Source: a virus
Strand: one strand, 5' to 3'
Length of the DNA stretch: 64,000 bases
Virus record (IMG/VR): IMGVR_UViG_3300041411_000080
Coordinates: 248,001-312,000 of that record
This document shows positions 7,490-15,081 of the stretch, piece after piece. Each line of letters starts with the position of its first letter. Positions within the stretch are counted from its first letter, which is position 1. Below the pieces are notes generated by a model, which worked only from the letters and a program-made list of their open reading frames with translations, made no database searches and was not told the DNA's origin. A program made the position numbers and the translations under genes.

Positions 7490-8301
7490 ATTAGTCCGTG
7501 CTCCGGGAATATAGCTGGTAGCATTACTACGGGGGCTTCAGCGAGAGTAGTTACTGTATCCTTGATACCATTGAAGGTTACGCGGGGCGCCATGTTACGA
7601 TAACGACTCTCGAACGTGGGGTTAGCGATCTCTTCTACCATAGCTTTATTAAGGGCTTGAGAATATACACCCCATGCTTGGTTAGTTTCTTGTTCTCGCA
7701 GTTCTTTCTTCCTCATCTCCCAACGAGCTAGGACTTCAGGTGAATCATTAATGATCATACCCTTAAGGTCATCTTCCTTAGGATCGTACGACTCAGCATT
7801 CTCTGGGCTTTCACCGAATACCAAGTAGTACGACTCATTGGTGTTGAGGGTATAAGATTCAACCTTCTCGATAGACTGACCTGCACGAGACAGGTCCTCT
7901 ATTACTGGAGAGAGCATCCCAGCCAAGTTACCGCACGCCATTGCAAACAGAGCCGATAAGTAACTCAGGGTTTGTGGGTTCTCGTTGATGTGATCCTGTA
8001 TAAGTTTGAATGAGTCATTTAGATAGTAGCTGAACTCAATAGCTTTTGGGTTCTGCATACCAGCATTGAATTGTAGGTAGTGTTCCAGTGCATCTTTGAG
8101 CAGTCCTTTAATAGACAACTCATCGTACGCCGTTAGAGTTCCTGTCTCATCGAAGAACTCAAGGTGTTGCGGATGACCGACTGGATAACGTGCTGTAGCA
8201 ACTTTGTATGCAGCATTACGAATCACGTCAGCCATCTGTGTTAACGTGTGTTCGATTTCATGATGGTTGATCATCATTCCGATTGTGCGTGATTGATTCA
8301 T
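7486..8301 (-). CDS. Hypothetical protein, 271 residues
   Basis: Starts after AAGGTG. Mostly helical; the N-terminus (MNQSRTIGMMINHHEIEHTL) leads into a region with little low complexity. The C-terminus contains APRVTFNGIKDTVTTLAEAP, which is reminiscent of the first residues of the tail sheath in this window ([10 protein letters not shown]); this may be chance. No family recognised. Confidence 0.75.
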   Translation of the reverse strand: MNQSRTIGMMINHHEIEHTLTQMADVIRNAAYKVATARYPVGHPQHLEFFDETGTLTAYDELSIKGLLKDALEHYLQFNAGMQNPKAIEFSYYLNDSFKLIQDHINENPQTLSYLSALFAMACGNLAGMLSPVIEDLSRAGQSIEKVESYTLNTNESYYLVFGESPENAESYDPKEDDLKGMIINDSPEVLARWEMRKKELREQETNQAWGVYSQALNKAMVEEIANPTFESRYRNMAPRVTFNGIKDTVTTLAEAPVVMLPAIFPEHGLI

Positions 8302-8309
8302 ATTACACC

Positions 8310-8771
8310 TTAAGGAATTATTGGAGCGTCAGTACTAAGTAAAACCCGGAGGACTCTGTTTTCATAGCCTAGTACTTGCACAGTATTTATTTTCCTAGCT
8401 TGGAATTGTATTCTACGTAGCACAACTCCAATCTCTTCATTAAAGGCATCTATTATTAGTTCGACCAATTCATCGTATCGAGCCTTAGTACTGATAACCG
8501 TACCATCGTCATTCATTACACGGCTAATGAACTTACGGGGGTCATGACAATCTAGGTCTTCAACGTGATCAGTCTGGTTGAGCACCGCCGATAGATAAGC
8601 TTCGTCGTAGTAGGCTCTTGTCAGGGAAGGTAGGTTACCTTCGTAATAACGGATAGCGTATTGTAAAGCTGACCCATACTCCTGAACGATGTAGTCGACC
8701 ATCTTCCGGTCATCATTAGGAGATAGGTGCCGGTTGAATCTAGTCGCATCGAAGGTCAGTAGCGTGTTCAT
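8310..8771 (-). CDS. Hypothetical protein, 153 residues
   Basis: The start at 8771 (MNTLLTFDATRFNRH) has GGGA six bases upstream; alternative starts at 8789 and 8798 lack a ribosome site. It overlaps the preceding gene by 32 bases. Helical protein with a C-terminal beta hairpin (NTVQVLGYENRVLRVLLSTD). Unknown function. Confidence 0.7.
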   Translation of the reverse strand: MNTLLTFDATRFNRHLSPNDDRKMVDYIVQEYGSALQYAIRYYEGNLPSLTRAYYDEAYLSAVLNQTDHVEDLDCHDPRKFISRVMNDDGTVISTKARYDELVELIIDAFNEEIGVVLRRIQFQARKINTVQVLGYENRVLRVLLSTDAPIIP

Positions 8772-9111
8772 CAATTGTCCCGATGACATAGAAGCCATCT
8801 TTGATAGTCCGGGAGTAACGCAAAGACTGTATCGGTCCCGGTACATAGGAACCGATTTCCACCATCTGGGCTTGAACGGCATAAAGCACAGAGTACCCCA
8901 CGGAGTCACCCATGAAGTACTGCTGTACGAATTCGCTATCGTCTAATGAGTGACATCCATTAAACCATTGATACTCAATATAAGCTATCATGGCGTCATT
9001 TATATCACTCACCGATAAACCAACACGATCACCTAATAGTTCAACCAGATGTAGTGATGGCCCGTATACCACTTCCGGGGACAGTCTGATCAGGATATTC
9101 TTTATCATCAT
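8740..9111 (-). CDS. Hypothetical protein, 123 residues, unusually long overlap
   Basis: Opens MMIKNILIRLSPEVVYG at 9111, but no ribosome site is visible before it, and it overlaps the preceding gene by 71 bases in another frame. No later ATG is better placed. Either the overlap is real and translation is coupled, or a GTG near 9010 is used. Acidic, with a beta-rich C-terminal half. Confidence 0.6.
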   Translation of the reverse strand: MMIKNILIRLSPEVVYGPSLHLVELLGDRVGLSVSDINDAMIAYIEYQWFNGCHSLDDSEFVQQYFMGDSVGYSVLYAVQAQMVEIGSYVPGPIQSLRYSRTIKDGFYVIGTIDEHATDLRCD

Positions 9112-9508
9112 GATGTTTGATTATCAGATACAGGTCTTCATATTCAGGAGAGGTCACAAAGGAGTGCAGAGCGAGTGTGCCATTGTCCGGCAGGTATGGA
9201 CGTATCGCTTTATGACAGTCAAGCAGATAGGAGACAACGGCTTGTCGGTCATCATCGGAGAGATCCTCTGGTGGTGGATGTTCTTCGTCTGGATCATCAA
9301 GCCTTCTACCAATAAGTTCCTCTGCTGTTTCAGTAATTGTTTCAACATACGTTTCGCCGAGTTCTTTAACTGGGTTGATAACGGCAATCGTAGCGATCGC
9401 GTTTAGGAACTTACCACGGGGTCCGAAGAACCACGAGGCAGTAGCCCAGTGGTCGCTTCCGAACGCTGTTGCATTCCAGTGATCTAATGCAATAAGGATG
9501 GTTTTCAT
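9041..9508 (-). CDS. Hypothetical protein, 155 residues
   Basis: Begins MKTILIALDHWNATAFGSDH with a four-base overlap on the upstream gene. A hydrophobic segment FLNAIATIAVINPV (about residues 34-47) is followed by an acidic, proline-rich linker (DDPDEEHPPPEDLSDDD) and an alpha/beta C-terminal part. The 3' end overlaps the next gene by 71 bases. Unknown. Confidence 0.7.
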   Translation of the reverse strand: MKTILIALDHWNATAFGSDHWATASWFFGPRGKFLNAIATIAVINPVKELGETYVETITETAEELIGRRLDDPDEEHPPPEDLSDDDRQAVVSYLLDCHKAIRPYLPDNGTLALHSFVTSPEYEDLYLIIKHHDDKEYPDQTVPGSGIRAITTSG

Positions 9509-10563
9509 TGGCTAAGGTTAAGTACCTGTTGGGGACGCTCGATATATAGACGCTCCGCGATTACCCGTTCTTTGTCCGGGAGATAGTCATTACGAATGAA
9601 AGCACGCAGTAGGTCTTCTTCATACTTTTCAGTCAGCGAGGTAAATTGTTTCTTGAAGATAGCCAAGATGTTGGTACCGCGATAGTATTCCAACGTATAG
9701 CTTTCGTCTTTCTTGATACTGCTACCCAGCCAACCCAGACCAAAGGCAATGATCAGTTTCGATACCACATCAGATTGGAACTTCTCAAGATCATGGATGT
9801 TCAACATCTTAAGGAGAATACCACTCATCCGAGGTGCTGCTGTCTGAGCCAGTTCGATCTGAGGGTTAACCTTGATCAGTGTGTCGCAGAAGATTCCAGA
9901 GATGAACTCCGATGGATCAGCAAAGAAGTCCGAGATAACCTTACGCCAGAACGGATCAATCTCCACCATTGGGTTCTGTACGTGTGCCATCAGGGCAGCC
10001 ATGTTACCACCGTAACGTAGTTTGAACTGATTGTACAGATAGTTGATCGGGTTGCAGCAGTTTACAGTTACCACCGCTTCGTCATCAGTACTCAGAGCTT
10101 TCGCTTCTTTGTGGTACTCGGTAATGCGATGGTCTTCACCTTCATGCAATGCAATCAGTGTACCTACCTTAACGGCATTCCAATCCGTCCAGCTACCCAC
10201 AGTTACATACCGGTTGATCTGCAACCCGATTTCATAGACCGCACCTTGGAACAGGCTATGACCTTTAATTTCACGGAACATGTCAGTATGAGCTTTAGTC
10301 AGCTTGTTCTTTGGGATACCCCAGAGAATAGACATGACCATCTCAGCGTTGGCTGGATCACCGAGCTTGTGTTCCAGTAGCGCATCCAGCTCATCACGAA
10401 CGACGAAGTAAAGGATGTTAGTAGCTTCACGTTGAGTGATTGTTTTCAGGCCAAGTTGTGGAGCCGTGAGTGCAAGGTGTTCCACGAGTTGTTTGATGAC
10501 ACCTGCTTGGTCTTGAATTTCAAGCACAATAAAACGTTTAGATCCAGACATTTCTTCTACCAT
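9505..10563 (-). CDS. Hypothetical protein, 352 residues
   Basis: A soluble alpha/beta protein beginning MVEEMSGSKRFIVLEIQDQA; the second methionine is an alternative start. Its ATG overlaps the TAA of the upstream gene. It contains ALSTDDEAVVTVNCCNPINY around residues 160-180 and a helical C-terminal half. Among the larger early-type genes here, and without a recognisable family. Confidence 0.75.
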   Translation of the reverse strand: MVEEMSGSKRFIVLEIQDQAGVIKQLVEHLALTAPQLGLKTITQREATNILYFVVRDELDALLEHKLGDPANAEMVMSILWGIPKNKLTKAHTDMFREIKGHSLFQGAVYEIGLQINRYVTVGSWTDWNAVKVGTLIALHEGEDHRITEYHKEAKALSTDDEAVVTVNCCNPINYLYNQFKLRYGGNMAALMAHVQNPMVEIDPFWRKVISDFFADPSEFISGIFCDTLIKVNPQIELAQTAAPRMSGILLKMLNIHDLEKFQSDVVSKLIIAFGLGWLGSSIKKDESYTLEYYRGTNILAIFKKQFTSLTEKYEEDLLRAFIRNDYLPDKERVIAERLYIERPQQVLNLSQ

Positions 10564-10985
10564 TAATACTTAGGAACTGCGAGGAAGATCGTGTCATTAA
10601 TCCGTTGATAATGAGCGTACATTCCTGCATGTTCGGGTTGGAATATAAGGCATCGGTACAAAGCCGACCAAGCGAGATGACAAGTTTCGAATGCACGTTG
10701 CTCGTCATATGTGATATTTCTCAGGTTACGGTGAACCCAAGTATGTTCGAACGAATTGATAGCCCGACAGATCAGGTCATCGATTACGTTCTCACGGTGC
10801 ACTCGGATCTTTTGGTCTCCTATTGAACCTTGCTTAATAAGGAAGGCATGATCAGGGTTATGACCAATCTCCTTTAAGTATCGCGTCTGTGCGATATGGT
10901 TAATAAAGGATAGATCCAGCAGCGGTAATACGGGACGTATGTCGAAGGTCAACATTACGTGGGGGAGAACAGGCTGGTTATACAT
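10563..10985 (-). CDS. Hypothetical protein, 140 residues
   Basis: First gene of the minus-strand unit starting at the divergent intergenic region; GAGGAATC precedes the ATG. Histidine- and arginine-rich (TWVHRNLRNITYDEQRAFET). It is the most promoter-proximal gene of a unit that ends at the terminator at 6165-6198. Function unknown. Confidence 0.75.
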   Translation of the reverse strand: MYNQPVLPHVMLTFDIRPVLPLLDLSFINHIAQTRYLKEIGHNPDHAFLIKQGSIGDQKIRVHRENVIDDLICRAINSFEHTWVHRNLRNITYDEQRAFETCHLAWSALYRCLIFQPEHAGMYAHYQRINDTIFLAVPKY

Positions 10986-11012
10986 CAGTGATTCCTCAAT
11001 TCGTACACCATC

Positions 11013-11045
11013 ATGATATAGATTCCAAATAAAATGTATTAAATG
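11013..11045 (-). promoter_or_regulatory. Promoter-like block (TATATCAT variant)
   Basis: Minus strand: ATACATTTTATTTGGAATC then TATATCATGATGG. It closely matches the variant at 21903-21927 (TTTATTTCAAATT TATATCATGG). It sits in the divergent region about 30 bases before the start at 10985. Confidence 0.6.
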
Positions 11046-11128
11046 CTTCCCCTCGTATAGTATACCCCTTGCGAGTATTGTTACACGGGCGGGAAGGCCT
11101 CTGAAATGCGATATAGGACGTTTTCGAC

Positions 11129-11959
11129 ATGAGCGCTATCCAATATGCGATTAACTATATCCGACCCCGTATTCCGCGTCAGATTCTGGAACAGGTTTTT
11201 GTTAGTAGTAACAACGCTGACCAGAATGCGATGCTTGCACCTCTAACAGGATGTGGTGCAAACGTCTCTATGGAATACCGGATTCGTGAAGCAGTTATCG
11301 AGTCACGTATTAAACCTGATCTGGAGATCATCGGGGGTACGAAGACATTCATTCCTCTGGACTATCCGGTTCGTGCACAATACGTCGATCCGTATACCAC
11401 TATCTACTACGTCCCAGACGAGTATACCCAAGGTCGTCCGATCGTACAGCTTTACAGTATCCACTTTGGGGTACTGGGTTATCAGAACTCTGGCTATGCC
11501 ATGCACTTTAACGAGTCGTCTATGAACTCTGCTACTCGTCAAGTGTTGGATGCAGCTAAGAAGGTTCCTGTGGCACAGACCAGTTACTTGGGTTTGATTA
11601 ACCACAACTCTTTTATGGTTCGCTTTATCTTCATGCCTTCGGCTACTGCTTTCCTAAGCTGTCGTCTAGGTAACGATGAAGAACTGAACAACATTCGTCA
11701 ACCTAGTTACCCAGCGTTTGCTAAGCTGGTGGAATACGCTGTTCAAGCACACTGCTACAATGAGATGTTCATCAGTATGGGTGAGGCTCAATTGAGTGGT
11801 GGTCAAGAACTCGGTGTGTTCCGTGATAAGATCTACGAGTGGGCTGATGCTAACGAGAAATACGATGAACAACTAAGACGTGTTCAGAAGATCCTTCGTT
11901 GCTTTAATGATCCAGAGGGTAACCGCTCTCATATTCGGACCATCACTGCGAGTCAGTAA
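11129..11959 (+). CDS. Hypothetical protein, 276 residues, isolated on plus strand
   Basis: A single plus-strand gene inside a minus-strand region, with its own upstream intergenic space and a terminator after the stop. Starts [20 protein letters not shown]. It is beta-rich in the middle ([20 protein letters not shown]) and helical at the C-terminus ([16 protein letters not shown]). Orientation shared with terminase and structural genes, plus the absence of an early-type promoter block, suggests a late, possibly virion-associated protein. No family recognised. Confidence 0.75.
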   Translation: MSAIQYAINYIRPRIPRQILEQVFVSSNNADQNAMLAPLTGCGANVSMEYRIREAVIESRIKPDLEIIGGTKTFIPLDYPVRAQYVDPYTTIYYVPDEYTQGRPIVQLYSIHFGVLGYQNSGYAMHFNESSMNSATRQVLDAAKKVPVAQTSYLGLINHNSFMVRFIFMPSATAFLSCRLGNDEELNNIRQPSYPAFAKLVEYAVQAHCYNEMFISMGEAQLSGGQELGVFRDKIYEWADANEKYDEQLRRVQKILRCFNDPEGNRSHIRTITASQ

Positions 11960-11976
11960 AAAAGAAAGGTCATATT

Positions 11977-12004
11977 GCCCAGCCATCACGGCTGGGCTTT
12001 ATGC
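11977..12004. terminator. Bidirectional terminator between convergent genes
   Basis: GCCCAGCC-atcac-GGCTGGGC, eight base pairs, between the plus-strand stop at 11959 and the minus-strand stop at 12007. It is followed by TTTATGCTG on plus, with an A-rich run upstream that serves as the T-tract on minus. Confidence 0.85.
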
Positions 12005-12006
12005 TG

Positions 12007-12255
12007 TTACTTGACTTCTACGCATTTACGGACAGTGGATACCGTAGACCAACCCATTTTGGAATGCTGAATGATAGCAGTCTCATCAAGGCGTGTACTC
12101 TCGGTTAACGCCCTTGAAGAGTCAGGGTTATTTTGAAGGTGATCGATGTACTTAATACAATCAGCCATCTTACCGGGAACAACTGTCTCAGTGAGGGTAG
12201 CCGATTGCATACCGAATATACCAAACGCCATGGTTACGGTTTTAAGCCAGATCAT
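12007..12255 (-). CDS. Small protein with hydrophobic N-terminus, 82 residues
   Basis: Begins MIWLKTVTMAFGIFGMQSAT, which looks like a signal peptide, followed by a soluble part with two cysteines (one near the C-terminus, VRKCVEVK). The ATG overlaps the upstream stop by four bases. It is the third of three consecutive small exported-type proteins. Confidence 0.65.
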   Translation of the reverse strand: MIWLKTVTMAFGIFGMQSATLTETVVPGKMADCIKYIDHLQNNPDSSRALTESTRLDETAIIQHSKMGWSTVSTVRKCVEVK

Positions 12256-12482
12256 AGTCCTCTCCCCGCCACTTTATTACAAGCCATGATTTGTTCAGGG
12301 GTAGCTGTACCATGTTCACCAGCCACGGTAGTAATGCAGAACCGGAAAGCAAACTCCGGTGTAGCCTGCCATGCTTTTAACTCAAGTTGCTCTTGCTTCT
12401 TAGCATCGAACTCTTTGCTACTGCAATTGGCGATCGAAGCGATAGCAACAATTGCGAAGGCCCATGGCCAACTAAATTTCAT
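12252..12482 (-). CDS. Small exported or lipoprotein-like protein, 76 residues
   Basis: N-terminal signal-type sequence MKFSWPWAFAIVAIASIANC with a near-lipobox (IANC). The mature part has a C-terminal block CITTVAGEHGTATPEQIMAC that parallels CIRAKAGSVGVTSLDQMQAC in the upstream gene: same cysteine spacing, same ending. Likely periplasmic or membrane-attached. The two genes form a tandem duplication. Confidence 0.7.
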   Translation of the reverse strand: MKFSWPWAFAIVAIASIANCSSKEFDAKKQEQLELKAWQATPEFAFRFCITTVAGEHGTATPEQIMACNKVAGRGL

Positions 12483-12696
12483 ATCCAGTTTCCTTTTGAC
12501 AAGCTTGCATTTGGTCCAGTGAAGTTACTCCAACTGATCCAGCTTTAGCGCGGATACATCCTCGATAGTTAAGCTCGATTTGGGTTGGTACCGATTTATG
12601 TTCAACAGGCTTATGCCGGATGTCGTATGACAATTTCCCGAAGTACACTGTTGCCCCAATGGCTACCGCTAATGCTAACCCGGTTGTTACTTTCAT
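12472..12696 (-). CDS. Small membrane-anchored protein, 74 residues, paralogue of 12252-12482
   Basis: One N-terminal membrane segment (residues 5-20, TGLALAVAIGATVYFG) and a C-terminal cysteine pair 20 residues apart matching the neighbouring gene. The start at 12696 lacks a strong ribosome site, which could mean coupling to the overlapping small frame at 12611-12778. Confidence 0.65.
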   Translation of the reverse strand: MKVTTGLALAVAIGATVYFGKLSYDIRHKPVEHKSVPTQIELNYRGCIRAKAGSVGVTSLDQMQACQKETGYEI

Positions 12697-12778
12697 TCTG
12701 CTTGGTTCTCTTACTTATCTCGAGGAGCAGCTCATAAGCGTCAAACTTAACTTGCTCAATGAGCGCTTTGGTATCCAT
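12611..12778 (-). CDS. Possible small gene, 55 residues, overlapping the next
   Basis: An open frame starts at an ATG fused to the preceding stop (TAATG), a common coupling arrangement in this genome. It begins MDTKALIEQVKFDAYELLLE, a plausible helix, but its last 29 codons overlap the next gene in another frame. Either it is a real overlapping gene or the frame is fortuitous beyond its first half. Confidence 0.4.
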   Translation of the reverse strand: MDTKALIEQVKFDAYELLLEISKRTKQNESNNRVSISGSHWGNSVLREIVIRHPA

Positions 12779-13056
12779 TAGTTAGACTCTACAGCTTTCT
12801 CTAGCCCGAACAAGATCAGCGACAAGATCGGGGTACTACAGTTAGGGATCACCATACCGTTCAACGTACCATCTTTCTCCAGCATAGCGAAGCCTAGATC
12901 GATGCTCTGACCTTTGACCTTATGCGTCAATCGAATACGTTCGTTATGCCGCTTAACATTGAGGCTATTGAATTGATCCAACGACGTGCAAGTCTCAGGT
13001 AGATCCAGATCCAACCAGTCTCGCATGTTCTTGTGCAGCTGTTCTTTGCGATGCAT
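12778..13056 (-). CDS. Hypothetical protein, 92 residues
   Basis: Starts after GAGGA with MHRKEQLHKNMRDWLDLDLP. Hydrophilic first half, then a beta strand and a hydrophobic C-terminal helix (TPILSLILFGLEKAV). No family recognised. Confidence 0.7.
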   Translation of the reverse strand: MHRKEQLHKNMRDWLDLDLPETCTSLDQFNSLNVKRHNERIRLTHKVKGQSIDLGFAMLEKDGTLNGMVIPNCSTPILSLILFGLEKAVESN

Positions 13057-13065
13057 GCTAAGTCC

Positions 13066-13443
13066 TCACTCGTACCAGATATCTTTCATGGCTTTAACAG
13101 CCAGATCAAAACAGTTTGACATAATGTTTTCATTGTCATCACTTGGTGTATCGAGCAAGCGGACTACACCTTCATCATCGATGAGTTGCGAAAGCTCAAT
13201 TCTGAGACCGCTGCCATCCAGTGGGGTACGTACTACATACACCACTTTGTCACCATTAAGGGCTTCGAAGGTATAGCGTAGGAACAGGTCACCATTCTCA
13301 CCGTCGAGATCCAGACGTTCAAAGGACATTTTCCCCAGAGAACCTTTGTCTACGGTCAAGCCATCGAAGTGGTTACCGTTAACCAAATGGATCTCGATCA
13401 ATGAGGTAAACAGATCATCCCAAAACTTGAGCTTATAGTTCAT
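13066..13443 (-). CDS. Hypothetical protein, 125 residues
   Basis: Starts MNYKLKFWDDLFTSLIEIHL after GGAAA. Acidic, alternating strands in the first 80 residues (DGENGDLFLRYTFEALNGDK), then helical. Overlaps the preceding gene by 11 bases. Confidence 0.7.
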   Translation of the reverse strand: MNYKLKFWDDLFTSLIEIHLVNGNHFDGLTVDKGSLGKMSFERLDLDGENGDLFLRYTFEALNGDKVVYVVRTPLDGSGLRIELSQLIDDEGVVRLLDTPSDDNENIMSNCFDLAVKAMKDIWYE

Positions 13444-13888
13444 ATTGAATTTTCCTACGATGGAATAGAAGAGGTTTGGCCCTAAGACCCATGACTAGTT
13501 CAGGTACAACCATTGAAGTTACACATTGCGTGAGATTGCCGGTCTCGAATGGCAGGCGTCTATCAAACTCGGATACCGATTTCAGTTTGATCGGAGTGAG
13601 TGTATGACCACATGCCACGTAATAGCGTTTATAGAACTTCTTATTCAGTCGCTCCTCAATAACAGGATGCGACTGGAACTTAGGTAACTTGATTCGCATC
13701 CCATTAATTTCACGCCAGAGTGGTAGCAGATCGTAATGGACTATTTCTCCGACTTCATAAGCGAAGAGTAATGCCAGTACAGGATCTGGGTTCTCGGCAA
13801 TCTCCCGTATCGTTGTGGTATGGGTTGAAAGTACAAGACCTAAGTCCCCTGCAACGGCACTATCTATCCGTGCTTTGGACTTAGACAT
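13433..13888 (-). CDS. Hypothetical protein, 151 residues
   Basis: Starts after AGAGGTG. Helical N-terminal half, and a basic middle (LNKKFYKRYYVACGHTLTPI) with a possible metal-binding Cys/His. It lies directly downstream of the small membrane gene at 13898-14056. Unknown. Confidence 0.7.
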   Translation of the reverse strand: MSKSKARIDSAVAGDLGLVLSTHTTTIREIAENPDPVLALLFAYEVGEIVHYDLLPLWREINGMRIKLPKFQSHPVIEERLNKKFYKRYYVACGHTLTPIKLKSVSEFDRRLPFETGNLTQCVTSMVVPELVMGLRAKPLLFHRRKIQYEL

Positions 13889-13897
13889 ACTACACCT

Positions 13898-14056
13898 CTA
13901 AAGAGCTGACCCTAGCATCGTTGCTATGGTACATACAACAAAGGACCACTGCCATTTACAGGTAGGGTCGCCCTCCACCCAACATCCGAACCAACAGATG
14001 GCGGTGAAGATCATTCCAATGATTCCCCAGAAAGAGAGGAAATAGGCTAGTGTCAT
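13898..14056 (-). CDS. Small membrane protein, 52 residues
   Basis: ATG overlaps the upstream TGA (ATGA). Two hydrophobic segments, residues 3-25 (LAYFLSFWGIIGMIFTAICW) and about 38-52, are joined by a short acidic loop with a cysteine (EGDPTC). Cysteine- and tryptophan-rich. Fits a small early inner-membrane protein. Confidence 0.7.
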   Translation of the reverse strand: MTLAYFLSFWGIIGMIFTAICWFGCWVEGDPTCKWQWSFVVCTIATMLGSAL

Positions 14057-14253
14057 GCTAAACCTTCTGGAAGGATGGCCGGTACAACGTCTTCATTAGT
14101 ACGGGCTGGATTGTTCTTCTCTTTCTCCAGACGCACAGCAAAGTCGCGTTCTACGTTGTGGTAAGCAGCAGACATCTTTTTCATCTGACGCTTGGTCAAA
14201 CGAGTGTCACCTACGATCTGTGCATTGGTACCTTTGAACTTGGTCTTCTTCAT
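14053..14253 (-). CDS. Small basic protein, 66 residues
   Basis: Strongly basic helical N-terminal half (MKKTKFKGTNAQ, then LTKRQMKKMSAAYHNVERDF) and an acidic tail. Could bind nucleic acid or ribosomes; this is inference. It overlaps the start region of its neighbours by four bases on each side. Confidence 0.7.
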   Translation of the reverse strand: MKKTKFKGTNAQIVGDTRLTKRQMKKMSAAYHNVERDFAVRLEKEKNNPARTNEDVVPAILPEGLA

Positions 14254-14711
14254 TTGTTAGCATCCTGTAGGCGTTGTTGAATTTGTGGATGATCAAAGAT
14301 CGCCCGTTTCAAAGTATAGTAGACGTGAGTATTATGCGCATCAAAGAAACCCACGGTGTAGTTCAACGAGAAGTCTCGTTTGTACCCAAGGTAGTCAATC
14401 ATGAACTTTGCACACGCTGGACTACGTGATACACCTGCGGCACAGTGCACCATAATGTCTTCACCCGGATACTTATCCAAGAAGGTGAGGATCTTTATAG
14501 CATCGATATAATCGAATACACGATAGCTATTGTCTGGCGCTTCGGTGACGTCATCACAGAAGATTCGTTGCACGTCTTTGTGGTGGGTACCGAGAGGATA
14601 AGTGTGTCGCTCGTTAGGAGCTAAGCCGTTCCACTCGTTGAAGCTGACCACTGGCACCGGAGGTTCATACGTCTCGGCTGCCCAACAGTTAAGGACAGTT
14701 ACTTTAGCCAT
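14250..14711 (-). CDS. Dual-specificity/tyrosine protein phosphatase
   Basis: A 153-residue single-domain phosphatase. The active-site loop HCAAGVSRS (residues 89-97) fits HC-x5-R-S, with nucleophile C90 and phosphate-binding R96. An acidic loop at residues 52-54 (CDD) could supply the general acid. The region after the P-loop (PACAKFMIDYLGY) is the usual helix of dual-specificity phosphatases. Predicted to remove phosphate from tyrosine or serine/threonine residues, or perhaps from phospho-RNA. It sits between two small unknown genes in the cluster next to PhuZ, in early orientation, so a host-signalling target is plausible. Confidence 0.85.
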   Translation of the reverse strand: MAKVTVLNCWAAETYEPPVPVVSFNEWNGLAPNERHTYPLGTHHKDVQRIFCDDVTEAPDNSYRVFDYIDAIKILTFLDKYPGEDIMVHCAAGVSRSPACAKFMIDYLGYKRDFSLNYTVGFFDAHNTHVYYTLKRAIFDHPQIQQRLQDANK

Positions 14712-14713
14712 GA

Positions 14714-15031
14714 CTACCTCGCATAGTTTACATTTGGAAGCATTACCAGAGTTTGTTCGTCATCACGGATAATGATATCGAAATTATTATATTGATGACC
14801 ACTGAACAAAGGTAGCTTGAGGGATAACATTACGTTATCAGTGCCTTCGAACTTATGCATGGTGAAATCATCATCGACTCCCCTACCGCCAATAGTGGCA
14901 TGTCCACGGACGACTACTTCACCATCGCCGAGCAGAACGATTGTGTACCGAAGACCCTTCTGGAGGGTAGGTGCTTCAAATACATCAGGGTTGATGTAGT
15001 AAAACCCTTCGCCTCTTTTACAGTTAGACAT
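14714..15031 (-). CDS. Hypothetical protein, 105 residues
   Basis: Starts after GAGG with MSNCKRGEGFYYINPDVFEA. An all-beta pattern (RYTIVLLGDGEVVVRGHATI) suggests a small beta sandwich. Two bases separate its stop from the phosphatase start, so the two may act together. Confidence 0.7.
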   Translation of the reverse strand: MSNCKRGEGFYYINPDVFEAPTLQKGLRYTIVLLGDGEVVVRGHATIGGRGVDDDFTMHKFEGTDNVMLSLKLPLFSGHQYNNFDIIIRDDEQTLVMLPNVNYAR

Positions 15032-15044
15032 AGAAACCTCAAAT

Positions 15045-15074
15045 ACGGAATAAAGCCCTACCCGAAGGTAGGGC
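15045..15074 (-). terminator. Intrinsic terminator, UUCG loop
   Basis: Minus strand: GCCCTACC-TTCG-GGTAGGGC then TTTATTCCG. It lies eight bases after the PhuZ stop. Confidence 0.8.
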
Positions 15075-15081
15075 GTTTTAT

